Shown piece after piece: positions 43,018 to 51,277 of a stretch of DNA of 64,000 nt. A program made the position numbers and the translations under genes. Source of the DNA: Nonomuraea dietziae (lineage in GTDB: Bacteria; Actinomycetota; Actinomycetes; Streptosporangiales; Streptosporangiaceae); assembly GCF_014195505.1 (NCBI RefSeq), contig NZ_JACIBV010000001.1, positions 4,464,001 through 4,528,000 of the forward strand, written 5' to 3'. Position 1 is the stretch's first letter; the number at the start of each line of letters is the position of its first letter. The notes beneath the pieces were generated by a model. The model did not search any database. It saw nothing but the letters and a program-made list of their open reading frames with translations, and was not told the origin of the DNA.

Positions 43018-43911
43018 ATGTTGCGCGATCTCGTCACCGAGCAGCAGCTGCCCGGCCTCGACGATCTCGACGGGCTCAGCACACTCGACCTGGTCAGGCG
43101 CATGGGCGAACAGGACGCGCTGGTCCCCACCGCGGTGGCGGGACAGTCGGCGCGGATCGCCGCCGCCGTGGACGCCGTCTCCGCGCGGATGCGGGAGGGC
43201 GGCAGGCTGATCTACCTCGGAGCGGGCACGGCGGGGCGCATCGGCATGCTGGACGCCAGCGAGTGCGGCCCCACCTTCGGCACGACGCCCGAGGAGGTGT
43301 TCGCGCTGATCGCCGGTGGCCCCTCGGCCTTCGCGGTGGCCGTGGAGGGGGCGGAGGACTCCGCCGCGCTCGCCGTCTCCGACCTGACGGAGGTCTCGCT
43401 GTCGGCCGCCGACGCGGTGGTGGGCATCTCGGCCAGCGGACGCACGCCGTACGCGGTGGGCGGCGTGCGACACGCCAGGGCCATGGGCGCGATGACCGTC
43501 GGGGTGGCCTGCAACGAGGGCTCCCCGCTCGGCGAGGCCGCGGAGATCGCCATCGAGGTGGTGGTGGGGCCCGAGTTCCTGACCGGCTCGACCAGGCTCA
43601 AGTCGGGAACGGCGCAGAAGCTGGTCTGCAACATGATCTCGACGTTGACGATGGTCAGGCTCGGACGCACGCACGGCAACCTGATGACGCACCTGGTGGC
43701 CTCGAACGAGAAGCTGTGGGCGCGCGCGCACGACCTGGTCTCCTCGATCACGGGGCTGCCGGACGCGGAGGTCGAACCCGCGCTGCAGGCGGCGGAGGGC
43801 TCGGTGCCGACGGCGGTCATCATGCTGCTGACCGGCGCCGACCCCGACCAGGCCCGCGAGGCCCTCGCCCGCACGTCGGGCAACCTCCGCGAGGCGCTGC
43901 GCTCCTTCTGA
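43018..43911 (+). CDS. murQ: N-acetylmuramic acid 6-phosphate etherase
   Basis: This enzyme cleaves the lactyl ether of MurNAc-6-phosphate to give GlcNAc-6-phosphate and lactate. The 297-residue SIS-fold protein has the signature GAGTAGRIGMLDASE near residue 65 and later TGSTRLKSGTAQK and GRTHGNLM. ATG at 43018 is preceded by GGGGGA. The gap from murR (58 bases) holds a palindromic operator, so it may have its own promoter. Confidence 0.96.
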   Translation: MLRDLVTEQQLPGLDDLDGLSTLDLVRRMGEQDALVPTAVAGQSARIAAAVDAVSARMREGGRLIYLGAGTAGRIGMLDASECGPTFGTTPEEVFALIAGGPSAFAVAVEGAEDSAALAVSDLTEVSLSAADAVVGISASGRTPYAVGGVRHARAMGAMTVGVACNEGSPLGEAAEIAIEVVVGPEFLTGSTRLKSGTAQKLVCNMISTLTMVRLGRTHGNLMTHLVASNEKLWARAHDLVSSITGLPDAEVEPALQAAEGSVPTAVIMLLTGADPDQAREALARTSGNLREALRSF

Positions 43912-43953
43912 TCCCGTACGGCTAGGCGAGCTGATCCCGTACGGCTAGACGAG
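43908..43953. repeat. Tandem 23-base duplication at the murQ/folD 3' junction
   Basis: Copies at 43908-43930 and 43931-43953 differ at one base (G/A at position 19). The first contains the murQ stop (43909-43911), and the second contains the folD stop on the opposite strand (43945-43947). Confidence 0.9.
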
Positions 43954-44796
43954 GGAGCGCTCGGCCGCCTCCACCACGTTGGACAGCAGCAGGGCGCGGG
44001 TCATCGGGCCCACGCCGCCGGGGTTCGGGGTGAGGAAGCCCGCGACCTCGGCCACGTCCGCCGCCACGTCACCGGCGATCTTGCCGTCGACCCGCGACAC
44101 GCCCACGTCGAGCACCGCGGCGCCCGGCTTGACCATGTCGGCGGTGATGAGCCCTGGAACGCCTGCCGCCGCCACCACGACGTCGGCGCGGCGCACGTGC
44201 GAGGCCAGGTCGGCGGTGCCCGTGTGGCAGAGGGTCACGGTGGCGTTCTCGCTGCGGCGGGTCAGCAGCAGGCCGAGCGAGCGCCCCACCGTGATGCCGC
44301 GCCCGACGACCACGACGTCGGCGCCCTTCAGCGGCACGCCGTACTCCTGGAGCAGCAGCACGATGCCGTGCGGCGTGCACGGCAGCGGCGCGTCGACCAT
44401 GTGCACGAGGCGGCCGAGGTTGACCGGGTGCAGGCCGTCGGCGTCCTTGGCGGGGTCCATGCGCTCGAGCAGGGCCATGGTGTCGAGGTGCCTGGGCAGC
44501 GGGAGCTGGACGATGTAGCCGGTGCACGAGGGTGAGGCGTTGAGCTCGTCGAGAGCGTCCTCGACGTCGGCCTGGGAGGCGCTCTCCGGCAGGTCGACGC
44601 GGATGGAGGCGATGCCGACCTCCGCGCAGTCGCGGTGCTTGCCCGCCACGTAGATCTGGCTGCCGGGGTCGTCGCCGACCAGCACGGTGCCGAGCCCCGG
44701 GACGACGCCACGCTCCTTGAGCGCGGCCACCCGCGTGGTGAGGTCCGCCTTGATCTTGGCCGCGGTGGCCTTGCCGTCGAGTTTCACTGCGCTCAT
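43945..44796 (-). CDS. folD: Bifunctional methylenetetrahydrofolate dehydrogenase/cyclohydrolase
   Basis: This enzyme interconverts 5,10-methylene- and 10-formyl-tetrahydrofolate. The 283-residue protein shows YIVQLPLP, the catalytic Lys region VAGKHRDC, PCTPHGI and the NADP motif GRGITVGRSLG. ATG at 44796 has a GGGGG ribosome element; the longer frame to 45027 is a shadow. It is convergent with murQ and divergent from the PPOX gene. Confidence 0.96.
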   Translation of the reverse strand: MSAVKLDGKATAAKIKADLTTRVAALKERGVVPGLGTVLVGDDPGSQIYVAGKHRDCAEVGIASIRVDLPESASQADVEDALDELNASPSCTGYIVQLPLPRHLDTMALLERMDPAKDADGLHPVNLGRLVHMVDAPLPCTPHGIVLLLQEYGVPLKGADVVVVGRGITVGRSLGLLLTRRSENATVTLCHTGTADLASHVRRADVVVAAAGVPGLITADMVKPGAAVLDVGVSRVDGKIAGDVAADVAEVAGFLTPNPGGVGPMTRALLLSNVVEAAERSLV

Positions 44797-44875
44797 GTCC
44801 CCCATCCTTCCAGAACGTCCCCGTGGGCCGGTCGCTACGCTGGCCGTGCACGAGAAACGGACGGAAGGGGCGAAG

Positions 44876-45259
44876 GTGGATCTGGCCGCGCGGGGAGCGG
44901 AGTTCGCCGCATTCTGGCGGGAGCGGCACCTGTGCACGCTGACCACGGTCCGCCCCGACGGCACGCCCCATGTGGTGCCGGTGGGCGCGACGCTCGACCT
45001 GGAGGCGGGGATCGCCAGGGTCATCACGTCGGGTCACTCCCACAAGGCCCGCCTGGTCGCCGGCGGCGCCCTGGTCGCGCTCTGCCAGGTCGACGGGCGG
45101 CGCTGGTCCACCCTCGAGGGGACGGCCGTGCTGCGCACCGAGCCCGACCAGGTCGCCGACGCCGAGGCCCGCTACACCGCCCGCTACAAGCCGCCGCGTC
45201 CCAACCCCGACCGCGTGGTGATCGAGATCACGATCACGAACACCCTGGGCAACGTGTGA
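44876..45259 (+). CDS. PPOX-class F420-dependent oxidoreductase
   Basis: This is a small split-barrel flavin or F420-binding protein of 127 residues (TLTTVRPDGTPHVVPVG, ITSGHSHKARLV). The length and motifs match the probable F420-dependent PPOX family of actinobacteria. GTG at 44876 follows GGAAGGGG; the longer frame to 44687 overlaps folD and is rejected. Its last codon overlaps the cobL start (GTGTGA), which suggests a function linked to the corrin genes or at least joint expression. Confidence 0.85.
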   Translation: MDLAARGAEFAAFWRERHLCTLTTVRPDGTPHVVPVGATLDLEAGIARVITSGHSHKARLVAGGALVALCQVDGRRWSTLEGTAVLRTEPDQVADAEARYTARYKPPRPNPDRVVIEITITNTLGNV

Positions 45260-46452
45260 TCACCGTCGTCGGCGTGGGCGCCGACGGCTGGGACGGCCTC
45301 CCACCCGCCGCGAGGCAGGCGATCTCCGAGGCGGCCGTGCTGGTCGGCTCGGCCCGCCAGCTCGACCTCGTGCCAGGCACCGGCGCCAGGAAGGTGCGCT
45401 GGCCCTCGCCGCTGCTGCCTTCGCTGCCCGGCCTCGTCTCCGAGCCCGGCACCTGCGTGCTGGCCAGCGGCGATCCGATGTTCTTCGGCATCGGCGCGAC
45501 GCTGGCCAGGACGGTCGGCCCGGAGAACCTGCGCATCCTGCCGCATCCCTCCAGCCTCTCGCTGGCCTGCGCGCGGCTGGCGTGGCCCGTCGAGGACACG
45601 CCCGTCGTCAGCCTCGTCGGCCGTCCACTCGACGCGCTGCGCGCAGCCGTGCTGCCGGGGCGCAGGCTGCTGGTGCTCACGGCCGACGGACAGGGCCCCG
45701 TCCAGGTGGCGGAGCTGCTGAGAGAGCACGGCTACGGCGCGAGCGTCCTGCACGTGCTGTCACGGCTCGGCTCGGCGGAGGAGTCACGGGTGACGGGCCT
45801 CGCCGCCGCGTGGGAGGCCAAGGGCGAGGAGCTGAACGTGGTCGCCGTCGAGTGCGTGGCCGACCAGGGGACCGTGCCGCTGCCGCTGGTGCCGGGGCTG
45901 CCCGACGACGCCTTCGAGCACGACGGGCAGCTCACCAAGCGCGAGGTGCGCGCGGTCAGCCTGGCGCGTCTCGCGCCGCTGCCCGGCCAGTCGCTGTGGG
46001 ACGTCGGCGCGGGCGCGGGCAGCGTCGCGATCGAGTGGATGCGCACCCATCCGTCGTGCAGGGCGGTCGCGGTGGAGAGTCGCCAGGATCGCGCGGCCAG
46101 GATCGCGCGCAACGCCGCCGCGCTCGGCGTGCCCGGCCTGCGGGTGGTCACGGGCAGGGCGCCCGAGGCGCTGGAGGGACTGCCGACGCCCTCGGCGGTG
46201 TTCGTCGGCGGGGGCGCGACCGTCCCCGGACTTCTCGAGACCTGCTGGGCCGCCCTGCCGCGGGGCGGCAGGCTGGTGGCCAACGCCGTCACGCTGGAGT
46301 CGGAGTCCGTCCTGACCGGCTGGTACGGCAGGCACGGCGGCGACCTGGTCCGCCTGTCGGTCAGCAGGGCCGCCCCCGTGGGCGGCTTCACGGGCTGGCG
46401 GAGCATGATGCCGGTGACCATCTGGACAGCGACCAAGGAGAGCCGCACGTGA
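45256..46452 (+). CDS. cobL: Precorrin-6Y C5,C15-methyltransferase/decarboxylase, CbiE-CbiT fusion
   Basis: The 398-residue protein joins a CbiE-type SAM methyltransferase (residues about 1-200; VGVGADGWDGL, LASGDPMFFG) to a CbiT domain (about 215-398; DVGAGAGSVAIEW). It methylates C5 and C15 and decarboxylates the acetate side chain in corrin synthesis. GTG at 45256 overlaps the PPOX stop, and its own stop overlaps the cobM start. Confidence 0.94.
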   Translation: MITVVGVGADGWDGLPPAARQAISEAAVLVGSARQLDLVPGTGARKVRWPSPLLPSLPGLVSEPGTCVLASGDPMFFGIGATLARTVGPENLRILPHPSSLSLACARLAWPVEDTPVVSLVGRPLDALRAAVLPGRRLLVLTADGQGPVQVAELLREHGYGASVLHVLSRLGSAEESRVTGLAAAWEAKGEELNVVAVECVADQGTVPLPLVPGLPDDAFEHDGQLTKREVRAVSLARLAPLPGQSLWDVGAGAGSVAIEWMRTHPSCRAVAVESRQDRAARIARNAAALGVPGLRVVTGRAPEALEGLPTPSAVFVGGGATVPGLLETCWAALPRGGRLVANAVTLESESVLTGWYGRHGGDLVRLSVSRAAPVGGFTGWRSMMPVTIWTATKESRT

Positions 46453-47195
46453 CCGTCCACTTCATCGGCGCGGGCCCCGGCGCGGCCGACCTGATCACGC
46501 TGCGCGGCCTGCGGCTGATCGAGTCCTCGCCCGTGTGCCTGTACGCGGGTTCGCTGGTGACGGGCGAGCTGCTGGAGTCGTGCCCCCGGGGCGCCCGCCT
46601 GGTGGACACGGCGAACCTCACGCTCGACGAGATCGTCGCCGAGCTCGCCGCCGCCCATGCCCAGGGGCTGGACGTGGCCAGGCTGCACTCCGGCGACCCT
46701 TCGGTGTTCAGCGCGATGGCCGAGCAGATGCGGCGGCTGGACGCGATCGGCGTGCCGTACGAGGTGGTGCCAGGGGTGCCCGCGTTCGCCGCCGCCGCGG
46801 CGACGCTGGGCAGGGAGCTGACCGTGCCAGGCGTCGGGCAGACGATCATCCTGACCCGCACGTCGGCACGCGCCACCCCGATGCCGCCGGGAGAGGACCT
46901 GACGACGCTCTCGGCGAGCGGCGCCACGATGGTGCTGCACCTGGCCGTCCAGCGGATCGCGCAGGTGGCGCAGGAACTCGTGCCCGGTTACGGGGCCGAG
47001 TGTCCCGTGGCGGTCGTGGCCAGGGCCAGCCGCGAGGACGAACTGGTTATCAGGGGCACGCTCGCCGACATCGCCGCCAAGGTGAGCGAGGCGGGCGTGG
47101 TCAGGACCGCGGTGATCGTCGTGGGCAGGGTGCTGACCGCCACGCACTTCCCCGACAGCCACCTCTACTCCGCCGAGCGATGCCGTCAGCCGTGA
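46449..47195 (+). CDS. cobM: Precorrin-4 C11-methyltransferase
   Basis: This 248-residue tetrapyrrole methylase adds the C11 methyl from SAM. The start VHFIGAGPGAADLITLRG, LHSGDPSVF and VPGVPAFAAAAA are the class motifs. The GTG overlaps the cobL stop (GTGA). Its last 10 bases overlap the convergent cbiD gene. Confidence 0.95.
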   Translation: MTVHFIGAGPGAADLITLRGLRLIESSPVCLYAGSLVTGELLESCPRGARLVDTANLTLDEIVAELAAAHAQGLDVARLHSGDPSVFSAMAEQMRRLDAIGVPYEVVPGVPAFAAAAATLGRELTVPGVGQTIILTRTSARATPMPPGEDLTTLSASGATMVLHLAVQRIAQVAQELVPGYGAECPVAVVARASREDELVIRGTLADIAAKVSEAGVVRTAVIVVGRVLTATHFPDSHLYSAERCRQP

Positions 47196-48235
47196 CGGCC
47201 CACGATCGCCCCCGCTCTGTCGATCACCACGACGTCCACCTCGACGGGCGCGCCGCGCAGCACGCCCGCCGCGGTGGCGTGGGCCCGCTCGGCCACCAGG
47301 TCACCCAGCGGCTCGCCCGCCTCCTCGGCCAGGCGCAGCGCGTGCAGGGCGGTGTTGGCGCCCCTGATGCGCTCGGCCAGCTCCGGCGCGGCGACCAGCC
47401 CCGCCAGCAGGCCCAGGTTCACCTGCGAGCGGCCCGAGTGCAGGTCGAGGTGGCCGTCGGCGAGCTTGGACAGCTTGCCCACGCCGCCCGCGATCGTCAG
47501 CCTGGGCACGGGGTGGCGGCGCAGGTACTTCAGCACCGCCCCCGCGAAGTCGCCCATGTCGAGCAGCGCGTCGTCGGGCAGGCCGTACAGCTCGGCCGCC
47601 ACGCGCTCGGAGGTGCTGCCCGTGCACCCCGCCACGTGCGTACGGCCTGCGGCGACGGCCACGTCCACGCCCCTGCGGATGCTGTCGATCCAGGCCGAGC
47701 ACGAGTACGGCACGACGATGCCCGTCGTCCCGAGGATCGACAGCCCGCCCAGGATGCCGAGCCTGGGATTCCAGGTGCGCCTGGCCAACTCCTCACCGTG
47801 CTCGACGGAGATCTCCACGACGACGTCGCCGTGGCCGCCGATGGCCGCGATGTGCTCGGCCATCATGCGGCGGGGCACCGGGTTGATGGCGGGTTCCCCC
47901 ACTTCCAGGGGCAGGCCCGGCTTGGTGACCGTGCCCACGCCCCGGCCCGCCGCGAACGTGACGCCGGTGCCGGGGGCGGCCTGCCGTACGGTCGAGGTGA
48001 TCAGCGCGCCGTGCGTCACGTCGGGGTCGTCGCCCGCGTCCTTGACCACCGAGGCCGAGGCGAAGCCGTCGCCGAGCGACTCCCTGGCCAGCGCGAACGC
48101 CGGACGCTGCCCCTTGGGCAGGGTGATCGTCACAGGGTCGGGGAAGTCGCCGGTGAGCAGCGCCATGTAGGCGGCCGCCGTCGCGGCGGTCGCGCAGGCG
48201 CCGGTCGTCCAGCCGTGACGCAGTGGCGTGGTCAT
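47186..48235 (-). CDS. cbiD: Cobalt-precorrin-5B C1-methyltransferase
   Basis: This 349-residue CbiD has the start LRHGWTTGACATAATAAAY, PKGQRPAF and NLGLLAGLVAAPE. It performs the C1 methylation, done by CobF in the classical Pseudomonas aerobic route; no CobF is present in the window. ATG at 48235 is 20 bases from the divergent cbiJ start. The longer frame to 48727 runs antisense to cbiJ and is rejected. Confidence 0.93.
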   Translation of the reverse strand: MTTPLRHGWTTGACATAATAAAYMALLTGDFPDPVTITLPKGQRPAFALARESLGDGFASASVVKDAGDDPDVTHGALITSTVRQAAPGTGVTFAAGRGVGTVTKPGLPLEVGEPAINPVPRRMMAEHIAAIGGHGDVVVEISVEHGEELARRTWNPRLGILGGLSILGTTGIVVPYSCSAWIDSIRRGVDVAVAAGRTHVAGCTGSTSERVAAELYGLPDDALLDMGDFAGAVLKYLRRHPVPRLTIAGGVGKLSKLADGHLDLHSGRSQVNLGLLAGLVAAPELAERIRGANTALHALRLAEEAGEPLGDLVAERAHATAAGVLRGAPVEVDVVVIDRAGAIVGRHG

Positions 48236-48255
48236 GCTTCGAGGATGGGGGACGC

Positions 48256-48981
48256 ATGCGGAGGGTTCTGATCCTGGGCGGAACGGCGGAGGCGCGCGCC
48301 CTCGCGGCGGAGCTCTCCGGACGGGTCCACGTGGTGTCGTCCCTGGCGGGACGGGTGCGCGATCCCAGGCTGCCGGTGGGCGAGGTCCATGTCGGCGGGT
48401 TCGGCGGGGCCGAGGGGCTGGCGGCGTGGCTGTCCGCCGGGCGGATCGACGCGGTCGTGGACGCCACGCATCCCTTCGCGGCCAGGATGACCGCCTCGGC
48501 CGTGGAAGCCTGCCGTACCACCGGGACGCCCTTGCTGGTGCTGCGGCGGCCGGGATGGGCGCACAGGCCGGGATGGCGGCAGGCCGGCTCCCTGGAGGAG
48601 GCCGCACGCCTGCTGCCCTCGGTGGGCAGCAGGGTGTTCCTGACGACGGGACGGCGGAGCATGCCGGTGTTCGCCGGGCTGACCGACCTGTGGTTCCTGG
48701 CCAGATCGGTCGATCCCCCCGAGCCACCCATTCCCGTAAATTTCCTGATACTGCTGGCGCGCGGGCCGTACACGGTCGAGGGTGAGCGGGAGCTGATCCG
48801 CGCTCACGGGCTCGACGTGCTGGTCACCAAGGACAGCGGCGGCGCCCTGACGGTCGCCAAGCTCGACGCCTTCGAGGAAGCGGGACTGCCGGTGGTCGTG
48901 GTCCGCAGACCGCCGCTCCCCGAAGGCCTGGTGGCCGTGGAATCCGTGGCGGCCGCCGCGGCGTGGGTCCACGCGGTGTAG
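48256..48981 (+). CDS. cobK: Precorrin-6A reductase
   Basis: This 241-residue NADPH-dependent reductase (CobK/CbiJ) reduces the macrocycle at precorrin-6A. LILGGTAEARALA at the start, VDATHPFAARM near residue 75 and LVTKDSGG near residue 195 are diagnostic. ATG at 48256 follows GGGGGA. It is isolated between two leftward transcripts. Confidence 0.93.
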   Translation: MRRVLILGGTAEARALAAELSGRVHVVSSLAGRVRDPRLPVGEVHVGGFGGAEGLAAWLSAGRIDAVVDATHPFAARMTASAVEACRTTGTPLLVLRRPGWAHRPGWRQAGSLEEAARLLPSVGSRVFLTTGRRSMPVFAGLTDLWFLARSVDPPEPPIPVNFLILLARGPYTVEGERELIRAHGLDVLVTKDSGGALTVAKLDAFEEAGLPVVVVRRPPLPEGLVAVESVAAAAAWVHAV

Positions 48982-48995
48982 CAGGTTCCGGGGGT

Positions 48996-50660
48996 TCACG
49001 CCGGGTAGCGGCGCGGGGTGTAGACGGTGCCGCCGTCCGTCGCACGGGTGGTGGAGGAGCCGATGATGAGCAGGCAGCGCATGTCCACCTGCGAGGGGTC
49101 CAGCTCGCCGAGCGTGGTGACGGTGATCGTCTCCTGCGGGCCCCCGACGTCGCGGCCGATCACCACGGGGGTGGCCGGGTCGCGGTGCTCCATGACGAGG
49201 TCGCGGGCGGCCCCCACCTGCCAGGTACGGCTGCGCGAGGCGGGGTTGTAGATCGCCAGCACCAGGTCGGCCCTCGCCGCGGCCCGCAGCCGGTCGGCCA
49301 CCACCTCCCACGGCTTGAGCAGGTCCGACAGGGAGACCACGCAGTAGTCGTGCCCGAGCGGCGCCCCCGCCCTGCTCGCCACGGCGTGCGCGGCCGTCAG
49401 CCCGGGGACGATCCGCACGGGGACGCCGGGAAAGTCCTCCGCCGCCTCCAGCACGGCGCTCGCCATCGCGAACACGCCGGGGTCGCCCGAGGAGACGACA
49501 GCCACCCTGCGGCCTTCGCGGGCCAGCGACAGGGCGTGCGCGGCGCGCTCGGCCTCGACCCTGTTGTCGGTGCGGTGCCGGATCTGGCCCGGCCGCTGCG
49601 GCACCCTGTCCACGTAGGGGCCGTAACCGACCAGGTCGGTCGCCTCGGCCAGTACCTGGCGGGCCTCGGGGGTGAGCCACTGCTCGCCGGCGGGCCCCAG
49701 CCCGACCACGGCCACCCCCGCCCAGTCCCCCTCGCCACGCCCCTCGTCGCGACCTGTGGAAAGCCCTGACGTTTCGTCGCGACCTGCGGAGAGCCCCGAC
49801 GTTTCGTCGCGGCCCGCGGAGAGCCCCGACGTTCCGTCCCGACCTGCGGAGAGCCCCGACGTTTCGTCGCGGCCTGCGGACAGCCGCGGCTCGTCGCGGG
49901 TGCCGTCCGCGGAGAGCGCCGGCAGGTCGGCGCGCCTGCTGCCGCTGGGCAGCATCGCCAGGGAGAAGTAGGGAACGCTCGCGGGATCCACGTCCTTGAG
50001 GCGCTCGATCCGCTGGTTCGCCGTGGTCGCCCGCTCGACGTACCAGGCCTCGTCGAGCCGCCCGGCCTCCGCCAGTGCGTCCCTGACCTTCTCGAACGTC
50101 CGCCCCAGCTTGAGCACCGCCACCGAGTCCGCGCTCCTCAGCTTCTCGGCGATCACCTCGGCGGGAAGCGTGCCGGGCAGGACGGTCAGCGTCTCCTCGT
50201 GCTCCACCAGCGGACGCCCCAGCACCGCGGCGGCCCCCGCCACCGACGTGACCCCCGGCACCACCTCGGTCTCGTAGCGATGGGCCAGCCGCTTGTGCAT
50301 GTGCATGTAGGAGCCGTAGAAGAGCGGATCGCCCTCGCACAGCACCACCACGTCCCTGCCCGCGTCGAGGTGGGCCGCCAGCCGGTCGGCGCACTCGGCG
50401 TAGAAGTCGTCGAGCGCGCCCTGGTAGCCGCCGGGATGGTCGGTGCTCTCCGTGGTCAGCGGATACTTCAGCAGCTCCTCGGCCTGCCCCTCCCGCATGT
50501 ACGGCAGCGCGATCGAGCGCGCGATGCTCCTGCCGTGCCTGGCGCTGTGATAGGCGATCACGTCGGCCTGGCCGACCAGCCTGGCCGCCTTCACCGTCAC
50601 CAGCTCGGGATCGCCAGGCCCCAGGCCCACGCCGTACAGCCGTCCCGCCACCGTGTTCAC
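48996..50660 (-). CDS. cobIJ: Bifunctional precorrin-2 C20- and precorrin-3B C17-methyltransferase
   Basis: The fused methylases total 554 residues: CobI at about 1-240 (YGVGLGPGDPELVTVKAARL, CEGDPLFYGS) and CobJ at about 312-554 (VVGLGPAGEQWLTPEA, SSGDPGVFAMA). The linker at 248-305 consists of 10-residue repeats (LSAGRDETSG). CobI methylates C20. CobJ adds the C17 methyl and contracts the ring. GTG overlaps the cobH stop (GTGA). Confidence 0.94.
   Translation of the reverse strand: MNTVAGRLYGVGLGPGDPELVTVKAARLVGQADVIAYHSARHGRSIARSIALPYMREGQAEELLKYPLTTESTDHPGGYQGALDDFYAECADRLAAHLDAGRDVVVLCEGDPLFYGSYMHMHKRLAHRYETEVVPGVTSVAGAAAVLGRPLVEHEETLTVLPGTLPAEVIAEKLRSADSVAVLKLGRTFEKVRDALAEAGRLDEAWYVERATTANQRIERLKDVDPASVPYFSLAMLPSGSRRADLPALSADGTRDEPRLSAGRDETSGLSAGRDGTSGLSAGRDETSGLSAGRDETSGLSTGRDEGRGEGDWAGVAVVGLGPAGEQWLTPEARQVLAEATDLVGYGPYVDRVPQRPGQIRHRTDNRVEAERAAHALSLAREGRRVAVVSSGDPGVFAMASAVLEAAEDFPGVPVRIVPGLTAAHAVASRAGAPLGHDYCVVSLSDLLKPWEVVADRLRAAARADLVLAIYNPASRSRTWQVGAARDLVMEHRDPATPVVIGRDVGGPQETITVTTLGELDPSQVDMRCLLIIGSSTTRATDGGTVYTPRRYPA
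49753..49885 (-). repeat. 30-base tandem repeats in the CobIJ linker
   Basis: Units at 49753-49782, 49783-49812, 49813-49842 and 49843-49872, plus a diverged partial fifth, encode LSAGRDETSG-type decapeptides between the two methylase domains. Differences are mostly silent or conservative. Confidence 0.88.
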
Positions 50661-51277
50661 TCCCGCTCACTGGCGATCGCGTTGACCGCGGCCGCCGCCA
50701 TCGCACTGCCGCCCCTGCGGCCGTGCACCACCAGATACTCCAGGCCGCTGCTCGCCAGGGCCTGCTTGGACTCGGCCGCGCCGATGAAGCCCACGGGGAT
50801 GCCGAGCACCGCCGCAGGCCGTCCCGCGCCCTCCTCGACCAGTTCGAGCAGCCTGAACAGGGCCGTCGGCGCGTTGCCCACCGCGACCACCGCGCCGTCG
50901 AGCCTGTCGCGCCACAGCTCCAGCGCCGCCGCGCTGCGCGTGGTCCCCATGCTCTCGGCCAGCGCGGGGACGCTCGGATCGCCGAGCGTGCAGACCACCT
51001 CGTTGTCGCGCGGCAGGCGGCTCCTGGTCACGCCGGAGGCGACCATCATCGCGTCGCAGAGGATGGGCGCGCCGTCCCGCAGCGCCCGCCTGGCGTCGGC
51101 GACGACCTTCTCCGAGTAGCCGAGGTCGGTCACCAGGTCGGTCATGCCGCAGGCGTGGATCATGCGAACGGCCACCTGCGCGACGTCCTGCGGCAGACCG
51201 CTCAGATCGGACTCCGCACGGATGGTGGCGAACGAGCGCCGGTAGATCTCGGCGCCGTCACGGATGTAGTCGCTCAC
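50657..51277 (-). CDS. cobH: Precorrin-8X methylmutase
   Basis: This 206-residue methylmutase moves the methyl from C11 to C12 to give hydrogenobyrinate. Visible motifs are RMIHACGM (the catalytic His), GNAPTALF and GIPVGFIGAAESK. GTG at 51277 overlaps the cobG stop, and its stop overlaps the cobIJ start, so the three genes are coupled. Confidence 0.95.
   Translation of the reverse strand: MSDYIRDGAEIYRRSFATIRAESDLSGLPQDVAQVAVRMIHACGMTDLVTDLGYSEKVVADARRALRDGAPILCDAMMVASGVTRSRLPRDNEVVCTLGDPSVPALAESMGTTRSAAALELWRDRLDGAVVAVGNAPTALFRLLELVEEGAGRPAAVLGIPVGFIGAAESKQALASSGLEYLVVHGRRGGSAMAAAAVNAIASERE

Noticed and set aside
49753..49885. Regular repeats resembling a CRISPR array
   Set aside because: Contiguous 30-base units without spacers, coding for a linker.
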